A stretch of DNA of 25,297 nucleotides, taken from assembly GCA_034434335.1 (NCBI GenBank), contig DAOTZS010000250.1, positions 1 to 25,297 of the forward strand, written 5' to 3'. The notes under the pieces are model-generated. The model did no database searches. It had not been told where the DNA came from and saw nothing but the letters and a program-made list of their open reading frames with translations. The position numbers and the translations under genes were made by a program. Position 1 is the stretch's first letter; the number at the start of each line of letters is the position of its first letter. Positions 14,344 through 22,371 of the stretch are shown piece after piece. This DNA comes from DAOTZS01 sp034434335 (GTDB taxonomy: Bacteria; Chloroflexota; Anaerolineae; CG2-30-64-16).

Positions 14344-15453
14344 ATGCTCACGAACAAACTTGTGCTGACGGTGGATGATTCGCGCACGGTGCGCAGGTTT
14401 CTACGAACTCTTCTCACCACTCATGGCTGTAAAGTAGAGGAGGCAGAGAGTGGTCAGGAGGCGCTACGGATGTGCGCCGACAAAATGTACGACTTGATCC
14501 TCCTCGACCTTTTGTTGCCGGACCTGGACGGCATTGAGGTGTTGCGGCGCATCCGGCAAAAGGACCAAAGTTCAGCCATTGTTGTGCTGACCGGCATGGG
14601 GGGCATCAAATCCGCAACCGCGGCGGTACGCGAAGGAGCTGACGGCTATATCACCAAGCAGGACCTCTCGGTTGGAGGCGAGGCTCAGGAATTCTTCTAT
14701 GCATTGGAACAGGCCCTGGAGCACCGGGCCGGCCTGGTAGCCCAGAAACAGCTCCAGGAGCTACGGGCCGACTTCTATTCCATGATTACCCATGACCTGC
14801 GTAATCCCACCAGCAGCATCCTCCTGACCCTTCAGCTCCTGCTCGAAGAAGGTGCCGACCCTCTCACTGATAACCAGCGTGAGCTGCTGATCATTGCCCA
14901 AAATGCAGCCGAAAAACTGCGCCGCCTGATTGACGAGTTCCTCGACTTCGCCAAGATTGACGCCGGCTACCTGCGCCTTAATCCCGATATGGCCGATCTG
15001 CGCAAGGTGGTGGAAGAAAGTGTGCGTCTGGCCGAGCTGCAAGCACAGGCCCGTCGCCAAACCCTCACCCTGAAGCTGCCGCCTGAACCGGTGACCGGGT
15101 GGGTGGATGCAGAAAGGCTGAAACGAGTGGTGGAGAACCTGGTGTCCAACGCGGTCAAGTACACTCCCGAAGGGGGCCGAATCACCGTCGAACTCAATGC
15201 CCTGGACGATGTAGCCGAGCTTCGCGTAAGCGATACAGGGATTGGCATCCCGCCAGAGCATCTGCCGGCCCTGTTTCAGAAATACTATCGGGTCACTGAG
15301 GCCGCCAAGCAAGGCATTCGAGGGACCGGGTTGGGCTTGTTGATCGTCAAAGAGATTGTCGAAGCCCATGGTGGCACCGTGCGCGCCGAATCGGAGGGGA
15401 GCGGCAAGGGAAGCACCTTTATTGTGCGCATCCCGCTGCGCAACCCTGAGTAG
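14344..15453 (+). CDS. Hybrid receiver-histidine kinase
   Basis: The 369-residue cytosolic signalling protein has a receiver domain first and a histidine kinase second. Receiver residues are D11/D12, phospho-acceptor D55 (LILLDLLLPD), T83 and K105. A short linker helix leads to the HisKA dimerisation domain with phospho-acceptor H150 (SMITHDLRNP). The ATPase domain has the N box NLVSNAVKYTPEGG (265-278), G1 DTGIGIP (297-303) and G2 GTGLGL (327-332), all intact. No membrane segment is present, so the input probably comes by phosphotransfer to the receiver from another kinase. The ATG at 14344 has GAAAGG 7 bases upstream and is preferred over the TTG at 14338. No DNA-binding partner is encoded beside it. 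Confidence 0.93.
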   Translation: MLTNKLVLTVDDSRTVRRFLRTLLTTHGCKVEEAESGQEALRMCADKMYDLILLDLLLPDLDGIEVLRRIRQKDQSSAIVVLTGMGGIKSATAAVREGADGYITKQDLSVGGEAQEFFYALEQALEHRAGLVAQKQLQELRADFYSMITHDLRNPTSSILLTLQLLLEEGADPLTDNQRELLIIAQNAAEKLRRLIDEFLDFAKIDAGYLRLNPDMADLRKVVEESVRLAELQAQARRQTLTLKLPPEPVTGWVDAERLKRVVENLVSNAVKYTPEGGRITVELNALDDVAELRVSDTGIGIPPEHLPALFQKYYRVTEAAKQGIRGTGLGLLIVKEIVEAHGGTVRAESEGSGKGSTFIVRIPLRNPE

Positions 15454-15632
15454 GGCATGTATTGGCCCCGCCAACCTCCCACTGAGGAGTTGTGCCCTTG
15501 TGGCCTGTGCGCAGAGTTCAACGTGAGCCCCTGAGCGTACCCCCTTCTGGCCTGTCAGAGGCCCAGCCAGAGGTGTTTGCGGACGCGCTCTAAGCCCCGC
15601 AGCTCTCCATCTCCCAGAGAGGACCATATTAT

Positions 15633-16832
15633 ATGCGCATTGATGCTCACGTCCACTACATCCCACCGGAACTGGCTGATGAGCTCGAGGCGTTCGTCGC
15701 TCAGGAACCATATTGGGCGCTGATGCTGACGTCCAGCTCGGCTGGTCGTCGCATCCAGGGTTGGGCCACGGCCGAGCGCATGATTGAAGACATGGACCGG
15801 GCTGGCCTGGATCGGGTTATGTTGTTGGGTGAATATCGCCAGCAGCACGCAGGGTGCGTGGCGCGCAATGATCAGGCCTTGGCGATTGTCCGCCGCTGGC
15901 CCGAGCGGGTCATCGGGTTTGCGGTGTTACAGCCCAAAGCCGGCCAGGCGGCGCTGGATGAGCTCGCTCGCTGCGTAGATGGAGGACTGCGCGGGGTGGG
16001 TGAGCTGGGACCTTACGGACAGGGCTATCGTCTGGATGATCCCGACTTCTTGCGCGTCGTTGAAGCGTGTATCCGCTACGATATCCCCCTTTGCCTGCAC
16101 ACCAACGAAGAGGTGGGCCACTTCTATGCGGGCAAAGCCGTCACTCCACTGCGCGAGTTCTATCGTCTGGCATGTCGCTATCCAGAGCTGAAGCTGGTTC
16201 TGGCGCACTGGGGCGGTGGCCTCTTGTTCTACGAATTGATGCCGGGGGTGCGCCGCGCCCTGCGCAACGTCTGGTACGACACTGCTGCCTCACCGCTGAT
16301 CTACCCCACCGAGCGCATCTTCCGGGCCGCCCTGGCCTGTGTGGATCACCGGAAGCTGCTCTATGGCTCCGATTATCCTTTACGCCTCTACCCCCGGCGT
16401 CAGTCAGGGCCCGATTTCCGCCCCTTCATGAGCGAGATCGAGAGCCTGGGACTGGACAAGGAAGTATACGACGACATCATGGGACACAACGCCGAGCGGC
16501 TACTGAGTCAACCAGCCCTCCGGCCAGCGGTAACCCAGGTGCACGATACTATGCCTTCGCCACGTATTCCCATTGAGCCGTTCATGGCAGTTAGTGCTGT
16601 GGCTCAGGCCTGGCCACAGACCCAGGCGATCTTCGCCAGGCATGGCATCCCGTGGGAGGATACCCCCGTGCCACACTGGGAACCCATCGCTCAGGCAGCG
16701 GCTGCGCGCGGCCTGGGGCCTGAGGCCCTGAACCAACTGATGGTAGCACTGAACGAGGCTATCGGACAGACCCCCCAGGATTCAATGAAGCAGGCCTTGA
16801 CTGACCAACGCCCACATCACCTACGACCATGA
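15633..16832 (+). CDS. Amidohydrolase (Amidohydro_2) with DUF1858-like C-terminal domain
   Basis: The first 295 or so residues form a metal-dependent TIM-barrel amidohydrolase: DAHVHY (H6, H8), CLHTNE (H156), LAHWGG (H192) and YGSDYP (D247) are the expected metal-site and catalytic residues. Relatives include decarboxylases and lactonases; the substrate is unknown. After a Pro-rich linker, residues 313-377 resemble the small helical DUF1858 domain (PQTQAIFARHGIPWEDTP), but the Cys residues often found after the HGI segment are absent. GAGAGGA lies about 10 bases before the ATG. The stop overlaps the start of the next gene by 4 bases, implying coupled translation with a membrane glycosyltransferase. 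Confidence 0.85.
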   Translation: MRIDAHVHYIPPELADELEAFVAQEPYWALMLTSSSAGRRIQGWATAERMIEDMDRAGLDRVMLLGEYRQQHAGCVARNDQALAIVRRWPERVIGFAVLQPKAGQAALDELARCVDGGLRGVGELGPYGQGYRLDDPDFLRVVEACIRYDIPLCLHTNEEVGHFYAGKAVTPLREFYRLACRYPELKLVLAHWGGGLLFYELMPGVRRALRNVWYDTAASPLIYPTERIFRAALACVDHRKLLYGSDYPLRLYPRRQSGPDFRPFMSEIESLGLDKEVYDDIMGHNAERLLSQPALRPAVTQVHDTMPSPRIPIEPFMAVSAVAQAWPQTQAIFARHGIPWEDTPVPHWEPIAQAAAARGLGPEALNQLMVALNEAIGQTPQDSMKQALTDQRPHHLRP

Positions 16833-19396
16833 AGCCGAGCTCATATCACCGCCTTCTTCTCCTCGTTATTCTGCTGGCCGGCCTGAGCCTGCGCCTGGTT
16901 CGGCTGGGAGGTGATAGCCTCTGGTACGATGAAACTGTCAGCACTTACCTGGCTGGTCAGTCTCTGCCGGAACTGATCCGCCACACCGCTGGCGATATCC
17001 ACCCGCCGGGCTACTATATCCTGCTGCGTGGTTGGCTGCTGCTAATGGGCTATGGCGATGGCCGGGCAGATCCCCACGGCAATGGACTCGAGTTCACGGC
17101 AGGCTTCTTCTCCCTCTTCTTTGGCGTCCTGCTGTGCGCGCTGATTTATCACCTGGCGTACCAGATGACAGAGTGGCCGAGCGCGGCCCTGGCAGCCGGC
17201 CTGGTGGCTCTGAGCCCCTACCACGTCTGGTACAGCCAAGAGGTGCGCATGTACACCCTGGGGGCAGCGCTGGGGGTTATAGCACTGCATGCGCTGCTCA
17301 AGGCTAGCGGCTTCGGAAAAGCCCCTCTGGCCCAGGGCCTTCGGCTCCGTTGGTGGGTGCTCTATGGTCTCGTGGCCGCGGCCGGGATGTACACCCTGTA
17401 CTACTTCGCCTTTCTCTTGTTACCCCTTAACCTGTGGACCCTGGCTCTCCTGGCCGGCCGTGGTCGAGCAAAGGCCACGCAGCTGGGATGCTGGCTCCTG
17501 GCCAACGCGGCCAGCCTGTTGCTCTACCTGCCCTGGCTGCCGATCGCCTGGCGCCAGGCAACCGATCCGCCAGTACCGCCCTGGCGCACCGCGGTGGGCC
17601 TGGCAGAGGCTCTGCGCGAAGCATGGACAGCGTTAACCCTGGGCCAATCGGCTCCCTCTTGGACCTGGCCGGTGATGTTGGTAATGGTGGGGCTCTACCT
17701 CTTCGGGCTCTTCGTGCTGGCAAGCCTGTCGAGCAGTCCACCAAGCAGCGCTTACTCTGGTCATCGCCAGGACACTGCTCCTGCGGTGGTGGGGACGCGT
17801 GGGCAGAGGCTGGTGGTCGGGTGGCTGATAGTACCAGTGTTTGGTCCCCTGGCGCTAATCCTGCTGGCGTCAGCCGTCACCCCTCTCTATCATGTACGGT
17901 ACCTGTTTACCTATAGCCCTGCCTTTTACATTCCCCTGGCCGCTGGGATATGGGGGCTTTGGTCGGCCAGGGTAGCCAGTTATCCCCGCTGGGTCACACG
18001 AGCAGCCAGTATGTTAGCGGCCAGCCTGTGGCTGATTGGCGTTGTCGCGACATTACAGGCTGCGTGGACCAGTCCACTTTACCGCGCGGACGATCACCGG
18101 GCTGCAGTGTGCTTTCTGGAGGAACATTGGCGGCCGGGAGATGTGGTATTGGTCAACGCAGGGTATACCTACACGGCGCTGTTGACTTACTGGCAAGGCC
18201 CTGTGGCCTATCGCGGGCGGATCACCGAAACATTACCGTCACCAAGGGATGATGCTGCCCTGATCGCGGTCACCACGGGCCACTTAGATGGCCCGCCCAC
18301 CCTCGGCTGGGGTGACCCACGTTCGGATTTCTTTGCCCTGCCCTCAGCCGTCGCAGCACATAGGATTGAATCTCTCTTCCAACGCTTCCCGCGCGTCTGG
18401 CACTACCGTATCTATGACACGGTAAACGATCCTGATGGCCGTCTCCGGGCCTGGCTGACAGAGCAGGGACAGCTTGTGGAAGAGCGTCTCTTTGCCGGTG
18501 AGGCAAATATGCGTGTGCAGGGTTATGTGTCCCGCCTGGGGGCAGAGTGGCGACCCGATCGGATGTCGGTGGAATATGACGATGGCCTGAAGATGCAATG
18601 GGAGCCACTGGTGGAACAGGCTGTGGCCGGAGAGACGATATACCCGGTCGTGACCTGGCTCAAAACCCAGGCCGGGATTGGCGAATTCAGCACCTCACTG
18701 CGCCTGATCGGCCCGGACGGGGCGGTCTGGTCACAGCCGATGGATGAACGTCCTCTGGGCTCCCTATTTCGCGCGCGGCAATGGCCCACAGGCGTCCCTC
18801 AGCGGCAGCCCCTGGCCCTGCCGATTCCGCCTGGCACACCCCCTGGCCAATATACCGTAACCCTGCTGGCATATGCGTCGGCGACAGGCCAGCCGTTGGA
18901 GATCGCAGCATCCCATGGCCTGCCATTGACCCCGCACGGCCTAGTGTTGGGGCAACTATCCGTGCTCAGGCTCTGGCCTGCCCCGGCTCCACGCAAAGTC
19001 CTGGCTGTTTTCGGGCCTCTGGCCCTGATTGAAGCTTCATCTCCCGCCACCGTGATCGCCCCAGGGGGACAGGTCCCCGTGGAGCTGCTGTGGCAAGCCT
19101 TACGGTCCCCTGGAGAGCCTTTCGTCGTAGTAGTGCAACTGCTGAATAGCCGTGAGCAGGTTATTGCCGGCCTGGAAGCGCAGCCGCTTGCGGGCCGCTA
19201 TCCGACTTCTGAGTGGCTCAGCGGAGAATTGGTGCGCGATCGTCATACCCTGGACGTGCCGGTGGAAAGCCCTCCTGGGCACTACCGATTGATTGTAGGG
19301 ATCTACCGGGCCGCAGATCGTGTCCGACTGACAACCCGCTTTGGGCTTTGGGGCCAACGCACTTACCACGTCATCAAGACTATTGAGGTCAAATAG
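16829..19396 (+). CDS. GT-C membrane glycosyltransferase, GT39/ArnT-like
   Basis: The 855-residue protein starts with a membrane segment (LLLLVILLAGLSLRL) followed by the first outer loop LWYDETVSTYLAG, where D34-E35 is the conserved acidic pair of the PMT/ArnT superfamily. DIHPPGYYILLR (56-67) and SPYHVWYSQEVRMYTLG are further hallmarks. About ten hydrophobic segments reach residue 410 or so; the remaining 440 residues are a large soluble, probably extracytoplasmic, region with beta-rich character. Such enzymes move a sugar from a polyprenyl-phosphate donor to an acceptor outside the membrane; donor and acceptor are unknown. The ATG overlaps the preceding TGA. Its end lies only 8 bases from the SRP RNA terminator on the opposite strand. 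Confidence 0.88.
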   Translation: MKPSSYHRLLLLVILLAGLSLRLVRLGGDSLWYDETVSTYLAGQSLPELIRHTAGDIHPPGYYILLRGWLLLMGYGDGRADPHGNGLEFTAGFFSLFFGVLLCALIYHLAYQMTEWPSAALAAGLVALSPYHVWYSQEVRMYTLGAALGVIALHALLKASGFGKAPLAQGLRLRWWVLYGLVAAAGMYTLYYFAFLLLPLNLWTLALLAGRGRAKATQLGCWLLANAASLLLYLPWLPIAWRQATDPPVPPWRTAVGLAEALREAWTALTLGQSAPSWTWPVMLVMVGLYLFGLFVLASLSSSPPSSAYSGHRQDTAPAVVGTRGQRLVVGWLIVPVFGPLALILLASAVTPLYHVRYLFTYSPAFYIPLAAGIWGLWSARVASYPRWVTRAASMLAASLWLIGVVATLQAAWTSPLYRADDHRAAVCFLEEHWRPGDVVLVNAGYTYTALLTYWQGPVAYRGRITETLPSPRDDAALIAVTTGHLDGPPTLGWGDPRSDFFALPSAVAAHRIESLFQRFPRVWHYRIYDTVNDPDGRLRAWLTEQGQLVEERLFAGEANMRVQGYVSRLGAEWRPDRMSVEYDDGLKMQWEPLVEQAVAGETIYPVVTWLKTQAGIGEFSTSLRLIGPDGAVWSQPMDERPLGSLFRARQWPTGVPQRQPLALPIPPGTPPGQYTVTLLAYASATGQPLEIAASHGLPLTPHGLVLGQLSVLRLWPAPAPRKVLAVFGPLALIEASSPATVIAPGGQVPVELLWQALRSPGEPFVVVVQLLNSREQVIAGLEAQPLAGRYPTSEWLSGELVRDRHTLDVPVESPPGHYRLIVGIYRAADRVRLTTRFGLWGQRTYHVIKTIEVK

Positions 19397-19404
19397 CTCC
19401 AAAC

Positions 19405-19436
19405 AAAAAAGGAGCAGGCCATTCGTGGCCTGCTCC
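19405..19436 (-). terminator. Rho-independent terminator of the SRP RNA
   Basis: On the minus strand an 11-bp perfect stem (GGAGCAGGCCA, 19436-19426, with its complement at 19421-19411) and a 4-base loop are followed by TTTTTT (19410-19405). On the plus strand no T-run follows, although the hairpin may still slow transcription leaving the glycosyltransferase gene. Confidence 0.9.
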
Positions 19437-19444
19437 TATGATAA

Positions 19445-19716
19445 CTGGTCGTGCACCCTTCTTCGAGCCTTGTCACTCAGCTTGCCAGCTCAGGCTCGCT
19501 CAGACCAGGCTGCCCCGTGGCACCCGAGGGATACTGCTTATGGCTGCTACCTTCCGGTCCTGACCAGGTTCACAGGCCCCCGCCGCACAGGACCCAGTCC
19601 TCAACGCGTGCCTGTCCAGCAGTCCTGCTGACCACCGACCCTCGGAAGGGAATTCGACCCCGCTATAGCGGTTTGCGGGTACAGGGCACCGCTAGCTCCC
19701 CGTCTAGCACGACCAG
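19445..19716 (-). ncRNA. ffs: Signal recognition particle RNA, large bacterial type
   Basis: Read on the minus strand this 272-base RNA matches the long SRP RNA known from Bacillus. Its ends CTGGTCGTGC and GCACGACCAG are perfectly complementary. The Alu domain follows the 5' end (GTGCTAGACGGGGAGCTAG, then GCGGTGCCCTGTACC). The S-domain core bound by Ffh is CAGGACCGGAAGGTAGCAGC, spanning about 19562-19543. It acts with Ffh to target nascent membrane and secreted proteins. Its own promoter and terminator are present. The large form with an Alu domain differs from the 4.5S RNA of proteobacteria. Mature ends may be trimmed. Confidence 0.95.
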
Positions 19717-19721
19717 AGCTT

Positions 19722-19750
19722 ATAGTAACTCAGGGTGCCGGTTTTGTCAA
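19722..19750 (-). promoter_or_regulatory. SRP RNA promoter
   Basis: On the minus strand a perfect TTGACA (19750-19745), a 17-base spacer and TACTAT (19727-19722) place the start near 19716, in agreement with the 5' end deduced from the closing helix. Confidence 0.8.
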
Positions 19751-19791
19751 AGCAACCAACCTGGCTGGGCCCTTTGGGAGCAATCCCGATT

Positions 19792-19820
19792 TTGCGTGTT
19801 CAGCGTACTCGTGCTATACT
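19792..19820 (+). promoter_or_regulatory. tRNA-Val promoter
   Basis: TTGCGT (19792-19797), a 17-base spacer and TATACT (19815-19820) put the transcription start about 8 bases before the tRNA. It is divergent from the SRP RNA promoter, with about 40 bases between the two -35 boxes. Confidence 0.7.
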
Positions 19821-19834
19821 GAAAACTAGTTTCA

Positions 19835-19908
<74 letters not shown>

Positions 19909-19912
19909 TTGG

Positions 19913-19961
19913 AGACCCCACAGGTAGTCATCCTGACTACCTGTGGGGTCTTTAGTTAGTT
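19913..19961 (+). terminator. Terminator after tRNA-Val
   Basis: AGACCCCACAGGTAGTCA (19913-19930) and its exact complement (19934-19951) form an 18-bp stem with a 3-base gap, followed by TTAGTTAGTT. It begins 4 bases after the tRNA. Confidence 0.85.
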
Positions 19962-20048
19962 GTCCTCACTACAGCAGACCTCACGGCTCCCCGCCTTCTC
20001 TGGTCGCTCTCTGGATCAACAAACGCAGCCGTCAGTTACAGGGGTTAA

Positions 20049-20197
20049 GCACTTTAGGGCGTATCGCCCCATCCCCATACCACCTTTCCCGCAAGGCGGG
20101 GAAGGGGGATCGAGATTAAGGGTATTCTGGGCGGCTTCGCCGCCCAGAATACCCTAAAGGACTCCCCTGCCCCCAATTGGGGGTGGGGGCTGAGGGA
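20049..20197 (+). repeat. Dispersed structured repeat, family 1, copy 2
   Basis: This copy of the 115-262 element has better-preserved pairing: GGGCGTATCGCCC, then CTTTCCC/GGGAAGG, then a perfect 16-bp hairpin with a TTC loop (20120-20154, arm GGGTATTCTGGGCGGC), then the palindrome CCCCCAATTGGGGG. Differences from copy 1 include paired changes in the arms, suggesting that structure is kept. It lies just upstream of the promoter of the PD-(D/E)XK-like gene. The rest of 19962-20048 shows nothing recognisable. Confidence 0.85.
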
Positions 20198-20198
20198 G

Positions 20199-20227
20199 TT
20201 GCTGAATTGGTGTGGACAGGATATACT
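20199..20227 (+). promoter_or_regulatory. Possible promoter of the three-gene nuclease-like cluster
   Basis: TTGCTG (20199-20204), a 17-base spacer and TATACT (20222-20227) lie just after the repeat and about 35 bases before the first start codon of the cluster. Confidence 0.55.
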
Positions 20228-20263
20228 TAGCCATGTCAGAAAGAGGCTGGAGGTAGAGAGTCC

Positions 20264-21043
20264 ATGGCCTTCACAGTGATGGATTTTCACGATTTGGTGC
20301 GCCTGCTCTATGAGCACGACGACTGGCGAGCTGAGATTAGGCGGGTGGTACTCACAGACGATATCCTTCAACTGCCTACCTTGGTTCGCCAGCTAGCCGA
20401 GGAACAACGTGCCCTTGCGGACGCGCAGCGCCGCAGCGAGGAACGCCTGGAACGCGTCGAGGCCGCCATCGAGCGCCTGGCAGAGGCGCAGCGCCGCAGT
20501 GAGGAACGCCTGGATCGCGTCGAGGCCGCCATCGAGCGCCTGGCAGAGGCGCAGAGGAGGACCGAAGAAAGAGTGCAGGAGCTAAGCGAGGCACAGAAGA
20601 GCCTGCAGAAGCAGTTTGGACAGTTTCAGGCTATCTTTGGTGCCACCGTGGAGGATGAAGCCGGGGGTGTATTACGTTCTGTCTTGAAGGAGAAGGGATA
20701 TCGTCCGTTAGCGGAGCCCTTCACGCTGGCCCTCGACGGAGAGGTGGATGTAGTGTTGCCCCTGGTAGCTCCTGATGGAAGCACCGTCTGGGCGGTGGCT
20801 GAAGCTAAGGCCCGACTGAGCTACAGAGAGGTGCAAGCCTGGGCACAGCGCATGAAGTCTTCTGGGTGGCGACGACGCCTGGCGGCCCGGCAAGTACCTG
20901 GGCCATTCCTGGTCTATGCTTTTGGGATACGAGTCGACCGGAGTGCGCTGGAAGAGGCAGAGCAACAGGGGATTGGTGTGCTGGTGGGGCAAGGTGAGCG
21001 GCTGGCACCGAAAGGGCTGATAGGTGCAGAGCTGATAAAGTGA
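20264..21043 (+). CDS. Coiled-coil protein with PD-(D/E)XK nuclease-like domain
   Basis: The 259-residue protein has a short N-terminal region, a coiled coil at about 40-120 built on near-identical 21-residue units (AQRRSEERLERVEAAIERLAE type), and a C-terminal domain with E160, D162 and E180-A-K182 (GEVDVVLP and AVAEAKARL), the spacing of a PD-(D/E)XK active site. Proteins of this build are frequent in Chloroflexota and cyanobacteria and are mostly uncharacterised; nuclease activity is inferred from the motif only. GGAGG ends 10 bases before the ATG. The stop overlaps the GTG start of the next gene by 4 bases. Confidence 0.8.
   Translation: MAFTVMDFHDLVRLLYEHDDWRAEIRRVVLTDDILQLPTLVRQLAEEQRALADAQRRSEERLERVEAAIERLAEAQRRSEERLDRVEAAIERLAEAQRRTEERVQELSEAQKSLQKQFGQFQAIFGATVEDEAGGVLRSVLKEKGYRPLAEPFTLALDGEVDVVLPLVAPDGSTVWAVAEAKARLSYREVQAWAQRMKSSGWRRRLAARQVPGPFLVYAFGIRVDRSALEEAEQQGIGVLVGQGERLAPKGLIGAELIK
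20423..20548 (+). repeat. 63-bp tandem repeat inside the coiled coil
   Basis: Two units of 63 bases (20423-20485 and 20486-20548) are nearly identical in DNA, and a third, diverged unit begins at 20549. Each encodes 21 residues, so copy-number change keeps the frame and the three-heptad phase of the coiled coil. The closeness of the units suggests recent duplication or ongoing homogenisation. Confidence 0.85.
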
Positions 21044-22371
21044 GGACCCCTGCCACCCTGCAGCCCGTCTCACTGTTGACCCGCGCGCTTACCATGCGCC
21101 GGGCATGGGTTGCTGTGCGCGGGCGTCTGGTGCTGGCCTTCCTGTGCATCTCGCTGCTCCTGGCACTGCCCAGCGATGGCTACCTGGGCACAGCTCGTGT
21201 CACGTTCACCCTCAACCAGGCAATCGGCAGGCTGGGCTTCCAGTTGGCCAGTTGGGAAGTACAGGCCCTCAGCCAGAAGGCCCATGACCTGATCGCCCGC
21301 CCAGGCGCCAACCTGAGGCCAGCCCAGCGCCATGACCTGGTCGCGGCTTACTTTGATGCTATCGGCCGCGTTGAGGAGCTGAACCGGCAGATCGAGCGGA
21401 TCTATGCCAACCCCCATCAATCTGATCCCCAGGCCGCGGCAGCCCCCTTGCAGGCCGAACTCGACCTCCTGCGCGCGGAGCAGGCCCGCCGCCGGCCGGC
21501 CGTCGAAAGCATCCTGGCAGAACAGGTCACGGATATCCTGCGCGAAGTTGGCCTCACCACGGCTGGCCGCGTCTGGCCACCGGTTAGCTTCCAGTTCTCT
21601 GCCAGCCCTTACTACCTGATCGTTTCACCCAGGAACCGCATCGTGCTCCAATACGGTATCTATCTGGAGCCAGAACTGGCCGTGGAACAGATGGAGCACA
21701 TCGAGGAAGACGTACAAAGGCGACTGGATGTCAGCGCCCTGGTAGAAGGGACGGGGGGCTTTTCCTCTTACCCCACCATGATCGTCGAGAATCCTGATCT
21801 GGAATGGGTCCTGAGCACCATCGCGCACGAATGGGGCCATACCTACCTGGCCTTCAGGCCCCTGGGCTGGCACTATGCCGACAGCGGCGATACCCGCACC
21901 CTCAACGAAACGGTGGTCTCGATACTGGGCGACGAAATCGCCCGCCGTGTACTCCTGCGCTACTACCCCGAGTTGGTGCCCCCGGCCGATTGGCCGCGGC
22001 CTTTCTCCATGCGCACCGACTGGTGGCAACGCGAGCGCCCGCCGCGGCCTTTCGAGTTCGGTCCATTCATGCGCCAGACCCGCTTGCACGTGGACAAACT
22101 ACTGGCTGAAGGCAAGGTCACAGAAGCAGAAGCATACATGGAGGCACAGCGCCAGATCCTGCTAGAACAAGGCTATGTCATCCGTAAGCTGAACCAGGCC
22201 TACTTCGCCTTTCACGGCTCCTACGCCGTGGGACCTGCCGCCACCGACCCTATCGGTGGCAAGCTGCGCGCTCTGCGCCGGCGCACTGAGAGCCTGGCCG
22301 AATTCATGCAAATCGTCTCCGGCTTTACCTCGGCGGCCGACCTGGATGCCGCCTTGGCTCGGATGCGATGA
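21040..22371 (+). CDS. Membrane-anchored HEWGH metallopeptidase-like protein
   Basis: The 443-residue protein has one N-terminal hydrophobic segment (about 28-44, LVLAFLCISLLLAL) that could be an anchor or signal. A mostly helical region reaches about residue 170. HEWGH at 263-267 is an HExxH zinc-peptidase motif, and E290 in TLNETVVSILGDE, 23 residues after the second His, is a good third ligand as in gluzincins. I do not recognise the family; substrate and activity are unknown. The GTG start at 21040 overlaps the previous stop, but the ribosome site is weak, and an ATG at 21094 is possible. The stop overlaps the sfsA start by 4 bases, so the three genes look cotranslated. Confidence 0.75.
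   Translation: MRTPATLQPVSLLTRALTMRRAWVAVRGRLVLAFLCISLLLALPSDGYLGTARVTFTLNQAIGRLGFQLASWEVQALSQKAHDLIARPGANLRPAQRHDLVAAYFDAIGRVEELNRQIERIYANPHQSDPQAAAAPLQAELDLLRAEQARRRPAVESILAEQVTDILREVGLTTAGRVWPPVSFQFSASPYYLIVSPRNRIVLQYGIYLEPELAVEQMEHIEEDVQRRLDVSALVEGTGGFSSYPTMIVENPDLEWVLSTIAHEWGHTYLAFRPLGWHYADSGDTRTLNETVVSILGDEIARRVLLRYYPELVPPADWPRPFSMRTDWWQRERPPRPFEFGPFMRQTRLHVDKLLAEGKVTEAEAYMEAQRQILLEQGYVIRKLNQAYFAFHGSYAVGPAATDPIGGKLRALRRRTESLAEFMQIVSGFTSAADLDAALARMR

Noticed and set aside
19341..19822. Plus-strand open frames of 96 and 123 codons
   Set aside because: They run across the SRP RNA and its terminator on the opposite strand and have no protein-family resemblance.
20400..20600. CRISPR-like direct repeats
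   Set aside because: The repeated 63-base units are contiguous without spacers and encode an in-frame coiled coil.
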